The position numbers and the translations under genes are program-made. This document shows positions 7,298 through 10,599 of a DNA stretch of 10,599 nt, piece after piece. Every line of letters begins with the position of its first letter. Position 1 is the stretch's first letter. The DNA comes from Bryobacterales bacterium (GTDB taxonomy: Bacteria; Acidobacteriota; Terriglobia; Bryobacterales; Bryobacteraceae). Below the pieces are notes generated by a model, which ran no database searches, had not been told where the DNA came from, and saw only the letters and a program-made list of their open reading frames with translations. The stretch covers positions 5,980 to 16,578 of the forward strand of contig PKZC01000352.1 of NCBI GenBank assembly GCA_003132905.1, in the 5' to 3' direction.

Positions 7298-8278
7298 TCA
7301 ATTAAAGCGCGGCAGCAATTCCAGATCTTCCTTGGGCACCGCTTCCAATGGATATCCGGCGCGACGCCAGGCGCGCAAGCCGCCCGCAATCACGTAAGCA
7401 TCAAAACCTTTTTCCCGCAACAAGTGCGCCACACGGGCGCTGGTGGCTTCGCGTAGTCAAGTGCAATACAAATAGATGGGCGTGTCCTTGGGCAGCGTTT
7501 CGATGAATGCTTCCAAATTGTTCGGCTCGATACGGATGGAGCCGCGCACGCGCTGCTCGCCTTCGTCGTAATAGCCGTGGCTGCGCACGTCGGCGATGAT
7601 AATATCCGGCGCGCCTTCCAGCTTCAGGCGGGCTTCGACATCGCTCACCCGCACGCGGCGCACGGATCGATTCAAGCGATAGCGAGCATACAACCAGGCC
7701 CGATAGCACACGAACCCGATCACGCCTATCAGGACCACCCACCCCACGGCGCGGCTGAAAGCCTGCAATCCGCCAGCGAGCATGCGGAAAACGTCGCGAA
7801 ACAGATAGCCCAGCGCTCCGTACGCCAGCGTATACAGCAGCACGCCGCCGAAGTCGAATCGTAAAAACTGCGAGGCGCGCATGTGCATGCTGCCCGCCAG
7901 CGGCGGCGCCATGGTGTTCACACCGGGAAGGAACTTGGCAAACAGCAGAGTGGTGCGGCCGCGCTTATAGAACCACTTTGCTGAGCGCAAAATGCAAACC
8001 TCAGGGCTCAGCGAGAGGCCACATAGAAAACCGAGCAAGGTCCAACCGGACAAGCGCCCGGCAATATATAGCGTAGTATCGCCGAGGAGCATTGCGCCAA
8101 TTGCGACGCCAAAAGCGGCCGCCGGATGTAGACCACCTGCCGCAGCCGCGGCGCCGCCCGCCAAAAGCGCCAATGCTCCGGGTACAGGCAGGCCGATGGC
8201 TTCCATCAGTAAGGCCACGAACAAACTTGTATAGCCGTATCTCGCGATGACACTCAAAATGTCCGGCATCTTAACCAT
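7298..8278 (-). CDS. DedA membrane protein fused to rhodanese domain, with in-frame TGA at the catalytic Cys (candidate selenoprotein)
   Basis: Read through the TGA at 7459-7457, this is a 326-residue fusion. Residues 1-200 are a DedA/SNARE-associated membrane domain: EAIGLPVPGALALLAGG (26-42), the loop FAKFLPGVNTMAPPLAG (113-129), and a last helix near 179-197. Residues about 206-326 are a rhodanese domain: ADVRSHGYYDEG (229-240), VRGSIRI (244-250), PIYLYCT (267-273), TGA at 274, LREATSARVAHLL, AGGLRAWRRAGYPLEAVP, end LLPRFN. In DedA-rhodanese fusions the motif is YCxCxxEATSARVA, and its second Cys is the catalytic sulfur carrier by loop spacing (C, five residues, S). The TGA replaces that Cys exactly. 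ATG at 8278 has no clear Shine-Dalgarno site; ATG 8269 is an alternative. Known for the family: DedA proteins are implicated in lipid and envelope homeostasis, and rhodanese domains carry sulfane sulfur. Selenocysteine is inferred; a nonsense mutation that truncates the protein at 273 aa is the alternative. Confidence 0.82.
7416..7456 (-). promoter_or_regulatory. Candidate bacterial SECIS element downstream of the in-frame TGA
   Basis: In the mRNA, directly after the UGA (7459-7457), a hairpin can form. The upper stem is GCGCC (7440-7436) pairing with GGCGC (7430-7426) around the loop CGUGU (7435-7431). Lower pairings are AAG (7449-7447) with CUU (7424-7422) and CGC (7453-7451) with GCG (7418-7416). 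The apical loop begins 21 nt after the UGA, has 5 nt and carries G at its second position, which matches the general bacterial SECIS consensus as I know it (upper stem of 4 bp or more, G in the first two loop bases, loop 16 to 37 nt from UGA). A competing GCCAC/GUGGC stem with a 10-nt loop is possible. In GC-rich coding DNA such hairpins also arise by chance, so this supports the selenocysteine reading but does not prove it. Confidence 0.5.
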
Positions 8279-8280
8279 TA

Positions 8281-8303
8281 TGACCGGACGGCCGTCACGG
8301 TTA
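8281..8303. promoter_or_regulatory. Near-perfect palindrome in the divergent dedA/pfpI intergenic region
   Basis: The core GACGGCCGTC (8287-8296) is a perfect 10-bp palindrome. It is flanked by ACCG (8283-8286) and CGGT (8298-8301), giving a longer dyad with a single-base offset. It lies 3 bp upstream of the DedA-rhodanese start codon and about 55 bp before the PfpI-family start. It could be an operator shared by the two divergent genes or a hairpin in the dedA leader. No regulator is identifiable. The rest of the 77-bp intergenic stretch shows no convincing sigma-70 hexamers. Confidence 0.35.
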
Positions 8304-8355
8304 CCTCTGCGTAGAAACGGGACTCTTAGTAGTCTAACAATTGGAGTACTATTTC

Positions 8356-8949
8356 ATGCCGAACACACTAAATGGAAAACGAATCGCCATCCTCGCAACC
8401 GACGGTGTCGAACAAGTGGAATTAACCGAACCTCGCAAGGCGTTGGATGCGGCGGGCGCGAAAACAGAGCTGATTTCTCCCGCCAAGGGCAAATTGCAAG
8501 CCTGGAAGCACATGGACAAAGGCGATCAGATCGCGGTGGACGTTGACCTGGATACCGCCAATCCTAGCAACTATGACGCACTGGTGTTGCCCGGCGGCGT
8601 CGCCAATCCGGATCAGCTGCGCATGCTGCCGAAAGCGGTGCATTTCGTGAAAAGCTTCTTTGAAGAAGGCAAGCCTGTTGCTGCTATTTGCCACGCTCCC
8701 TGGATGCTGGTGGAAGCGGGCGTGGTGCGCGGGAAGACAGTGACATCGTGGCCATCTCTGCATACCGACCTGGAAAACGCCGGTGCGAAATGGGTGGATC
8801 GCGAGGTAGTGGAAGATGACGGTCTGGTGACCAGCCGCAAGCCCGACGACCTTCCGGCATTCAACAAGAAGATCGTGGAAGTGTTCAGCGAAGCATCGCA
8901 TCGCGAGCCCCAGCCCGTGGGTCCGGCGCGGACGAACCATCGGTCCTAG
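8356..8949 (+). CDS. DJ-1/PfpI family protein (class I glutamine amidotransferase-like)
   Basis: A 197-residue cytosolic protein of the DJ-1/PfpI superfamily, the branch of PfpI, YhbO and YfkM that has been described as stress-related deglycases or chaperones/proteases. Features seen are KRIAILATDGVEQVEL (8-23) with the active-site Glu19, YDALVLPGGVANPDQLR (73-89), and the nucleophile elbow AAICHAPW (109-116) with Cys112 and His113. The downstream family pattern GKTVTSWPSLHTDLENAG is followed by VDREVVEDDGLVTSRKPDDL. The ATG at 8356 is chosen because GGAG lies 9 nt upstream; an in-frame TTG at 8341 precedes that site. The C-terminal tail (about 180-197, with PQPVGPARTNHRS) extends beyond the usual domain end and is probably disordered. 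It diverges from the DedA-rhodanese gene and converges on the TPR gene with a 4-bp gap. The family is clear; the precise reaction is not. Confidence 0.92.
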   Translation: MPNTLNGKRIAILATDGVEQVELTEPRKALDAAGAKTELISPAKGKLQAWKHMDKGDQIAVDVDLDTANPSNYDALVLPGGVANPDQLRMLPKAVHFVKSFFEEGKPVAAICHAPWMLVEAGVVRGKTVTSWPSLHTDLENAGAKWVDREVVEDDGLVTSRKPDDLPAFNKKIVEVFSEASHREPQPVGPARTNHRS

Positions 8950-8953
8950 CTTC

Positions 8954-9544
8954 CTAAGACGACTGGATTTGAGTCAGCAGCGCGGTGGCCTGTTTTTCGA
9001 GGTCGCCGTGCTGCGCAATCAGATCTTGAAGTTGTTGCTGGGCGCGCGGGATATCATGCTCGGCAATGAGCCCCTTCGCTAGATAGAAGCGGGCACGTTC
9101 CAGATAAGGATTGTCGCCCGACATCGTTAGAGTGCGCAGTTCCTGTATCCCTGCAATGCGGTTATCCGACAACAGCAGAGAAATCCCTAAATAGAATCTG
9201 GCAGCCGCGAAGTCCGGCTTAGAATCAGCCACGGTTCGTAGCGCCTGCGCGGCGTCGGCGTACTTTCGCTGTGTATACTTCGCCATTGCGGCTCGGAAGA
9301 CTTGCGGTGTAACTGGATCCGGCTTATATCCCGGAGCTTCAAATGCGGCCAGAAATTCGAAGCGCTCGTCCGGAATGGCGCTCGTGGTGGCGCTTGGCGG
9401 ACGCCCACCCGCTACGCGCCCGATGCCGGGTTCTTCACGCGACGTCCACGCCAACCAAGCAAAGACGCTCATGGCCACGAGCATGATGAATGCCGTGAAT
9501 CCGTAGATTCCAATCCAAAATCGATTTTCAGGTTTGATTTTCAA
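8954..9544 (-). CDS. Membrane-anchored TPR-like protein
   Basis: A 196-residue protein with one N-terminal transmembrane helix (about residues 10-33, WIGIYGFTAFIMLVAMSVF), a short disordered linker (38-60) and a C-terminal helical-repeat region. About three TPR-like units can be seen: 79-112 (QVFRAAMAKYTQRKYADAAQ), 113-146 (AAARFYLGISLLL) and 148-181 (LERARFYLAKGLIAEHDIP). Such anchored TPR proteins usually scaffold envelope complexes, but the partner here cannot be told. The only start that keeps the helix is TTG at 9544: an in-frame TAA lies five codons upstream and the first ATG codon (residue 21) falls inside the helix. The nearest Shine-Dalgarno-like sequence (GGAAGG) is too distant, so initiation may be weak. 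An extended -10-like TGC-TATGCT (9574-9566, minus) lies about 22 bp upstream. Confidence 0.8.
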   Translation of the reverse strand: MKIKPENRFWIGIYGFTAFIMLVAMSVFAWLAWTSREEPGIGRVAGGRPPSATTSAIPDERFEFLAAFEAPGYKPDPVTPQVFRAAMAKYTQRKYADAAQALRTVADSKPDFAAARFYLGISLLLSDNRIAGIQELRTLTMSGDNPYLERARFYLAKGLIAEHDIPRAQQQLQDLIAQHGDLEKQATALLTQIQSS

Positions 9545-9565
9545 AGCTTGCGGCGATTACCTTCC

Positions 9566-9574
9566 AGCATAGCA
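9566..9574 (-). promoter_or_regulatory. Possible extended -10 promoter of the TPR gene
   Basis: Minus-strand TGC-TATGCT, four of six consensus bases (TATAAT) plus the TGn extension, 21 bp upstream of the TTG start. No -35 hexamer is recognisable at 16 to 18 bp spacing. Weak motif-only prediction. Confidence 0.25.
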
Positions 9575-9696
9575 ATCGTGCCATGGTTTGCGAGCCGAAC
9601 CGCGGGCAATCATTGTCATCGGAGATTCATTCCATTGCAACGAAAGATTTGTAATGCGCTGTTACAGTTCGTTAAACCGAGCCCCCAGTCAGTAGC

Positions 9697-9718
9697 AAGG
9701 AGGCCGCAAATGTTTTAA
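9697..9718 (+). promoter_or_regulatory. Strong Shine-Dalgarno site plus two-codon leader ORF (Met-Phe-stop)
   Basis: AAGGAGG (9697-9703), the best ribosome-binding site in the window, is followed after 6 nt by ATG TTT TAA (9710-9718). The tiny ORF is in the same frame as the phosphoesterase and ends 15 nt before its ATG. The arrangement could serve start-stop or reinitiation control. It could equally be the original start of the gene, inactivated by the TAA, with translation now beginning at 9734 behind AAAGG. Confidence 0.4.
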
Positions 9719-9733
9719 AGAAAGGTAATCACC

Positions 9734-10599
9734 ATGAAGAGCAAAGCCATAGTGCTTGGCTGCTTAGCCGCAGCTGCAATGAACTCGTTATACGGCGCTG
9801 AAGGCGGTAGCCCCGGGGGCATTCCCCGTCTAGACCACGTGTTCGTGATCATGATGGAGAATCACAGTTACAGTCAGATTCTCAACAATCCAAATGCTCC
9901 TTTTATCAATCAACTGTTCAACGATGCGAACAGCGCGACGAACTACTTTGCGATCGCGCATCCGAGTTTGACGAATTATCTGGAGGTTGTGGGAGGCTCA
10001 AACTTTGGTGTACATACCGATGGTTATCCGGACTGGCACAGCACTGTGTGCACGCCTAACCTGGCATCCGGGATTGTCGCGACCGACAATCCGCCCAGTC
10101 CCAGAGTCTGCCCCATCGTCGGTGAGGGAACCGATGCCGCGACGCCTGCCGTGGATACCACCAACGAGACCACGGGACCTCCGGGCGTGAACAACATCGA
10201 CGGAATTCAATCCATTCCAGCCGTCACGAATACGTCAGGGAAGACGATTGCCGATCAGCTGGCCGAGGCGGGAAAAACGTGGAAGAGCTACCAGGAAAGC
10301 CTGCCGATACAAGGCGCCGACGGCATCGACTACAGCGACGGTTTCTTCACTAGCAAGACTGATTTCACCACCATCAAACCCATTCTCACCCCGCCGCTCA
10401 CGCAGAGCAATGTGGTTTTGCTTTATGCCGTGAAGCACAATCCGTTTGCGTACTTCACCAGTATCCAGGAAGGCGATGAACCTGGCAGCAGTCTGGCCAA
10501 CGTAGTTGGCTTCGATAGCCTCTACACAGACCTTGCCTCCGGTCAAGTGCCGGCTTTCTCTTTCATCGCGCCCAACCAGTGCAACGATCAGCACGGACG
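9734..10599 (+). CDS. Secreted phosphoesterase family protein (acid phosphatase/phospholipase C-like), C-terminus outside window
   Basis: The first 288 residues of a phosphoesterase-family protein (PF04185 type, the alkaline-phosphatase-fold group with acid phosphatases and bacterial phospholipases C). An N-terminal signal peptide (KSKAIVLGCLAAAAMNSLYG) indicates export. The metal-binding and catalytic motifs are LDHVFVIMMENHSY (33-46, Glu42 and Asn43 as ligands), AHPSLTNYLEVVGG (75-88, with Ser78 in the position of the catalytic Ser/Thr) and FIAPNQCNDQHG (277-288, the start of the PNxxNDxH metal motif). Further family-typical parts are TIADQLAEAGKTWKSYQES (171-189) and KHNPFAYF (234-241). 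The ATG at 9734 has AAAGG 8 nt upstream and gives a good signal peptide. Hydrolysis of phosphomonoesters or phospholipids is inferred; these motifs do not decide between phosphatase and phospholipase C. Cysteines 106, 126 and 283 could form disulfides in the periplasm. Confidence 0.88.
   Translation, partial: MKSKAIVLGCLAAAAMNSLYGAEGGSPGGIPRLDHVFVIMMENHSYSQILNNPNAPFINQLFNDANSATNYFAIAHPSLTNYLEVVGGSNFGVHTDGYPDWHSTVCTPNLASGIVATDNPPSPRVCPIVGEGTDAATPAVDTTNETTGPPGVNNIDGIQSIPAVTNTSGKTIADQLAEAGKTWKSYQESLPIQGADGIDYSDGFFTSKTDFTTIKPILTPPLTQSNVVLLYAVKHNPFAYFTSIQEGDEPGSSLANVVGFDSLYTDLASGQVPAFSFIAPNQCNDQHG

Larger units (their letters stand above)
9545..9733. other. Intergenic region between divergent TPR and phosphoesterase genes
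   Basis: The 189-bp divergent region holds the possible TPR promoter at its left end and the two-codon leader ORF at its right end. For the rightward gene a TTGCAA (9635-9640) resembles a -35 box, but no good -10 follows at the right spacing. No RNA gene or repeat is seen. Confidence 0.5.

Noticed and set aside
7401..7742. Minus-strand 113-codon ORF overlapping the TGA region, as a possible frameshift product
   Set aside because: It is in another frame with no rhodanese-like motifs. The frame of the DedA domain itself continues correctly after the TGA, so no frameshift is needed.
7457..8278. DedA-rhodanese gene as a complete 273-aa protein ending at the TGA
   Set aside because: That product would stop inside the rhodanese active-site loop while the rest of the domain continues intact in frame, so I annotate the read-through form and state the truncated form as the alternative.
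9734..9790. Lipoprotein signal (VLGC) in the phosphoesterase N-terminus
   Set aside because: The hydrophobic stretch before Cys10 is too short for a lipobox signal and hydrophobicity continues after it; an ordinary signal peptide fits better.

Overview
The window looks like chromosomal DNA from a soil-type Acidobacteriota bacterium (Solibacter/Koribacter-like). The main reasons are two tandem secreted proteins of the 'VWFA-related Acidobacterial domain' type, a family largely confined to that phylum, together with moderately high GC and frequent GTG/TTG starts. No tRNA, rRNA, insertion sequence, phage gene or CRISPR array is visible.

Layout from left to right. (1) On the minus strand, a two-helix membrane microprotein of 59 aa overlaps by GTGA the start of an ammonium-transporter (Amt) family gene that runs off the left edge. 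(2) A short plus-strand gene of unknown function (87 aa) diverges from it. (3) A minus-strand pair of secreted VWA-like proteins (5519 down to 1463, 25 bp apart) is probably one operon; the downstream member has a long Gly-rich insert. (4) A secreted DUF885 metallopeptidase-like gene diverges from that pair on the plus strand. (5) On the minus strand lies a DedA membrane protein fused to a rhodanese domain, interrupted by one in-frame TGA. (6) A DJ-1/PfpI-family gene diverges from it on the plus strand. (7) A membrane-anchored TPR protein lies on the minus strand. (8) A secreted phosphoesterase (acid phosphatase/phospholipase C superfamily) starts on the plus strand and runs off the right edge.

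The most interesting point is the DedA-rhodanese gene. A stop-to-stop reading ends it at 273 aa with ...YLYCT. Beyond the TGA the same frame continues for 52 more codons that encode the expected rest of the rhodanese domain (LREATSARVA..., then an AGGLRAW segment). The TGA sits exactly where the catalytic cysteine of the rhodanese loop belongs. A GC-rich hairpin with a G at the second loop position starts 16 nt after the TGA, with its loop 21 nt after it, which fits the published bacterial SECIS pattern. I read this as a candidate selenocysteine-containing DedA-rhodanese protein. A nonsense mutation or a sequencing error cannot be excluded from the window alone.

Other points: the Amt homologue has lost several canonical pore residues, including the first pore histidine (Gln instead). 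The phosphoesterase is preceded by a strong Shine-Dalgarno site feeding an in-frame two-codon ORF (Met-Phe-stop). Convergent gene pairs here are packed to within 3 to 6 bp of each other. Most genes appear to belong to the cell envelope or periplasm. Apart from the VWA pair and the Amt pair they look like single transcription units rather than one pathway.
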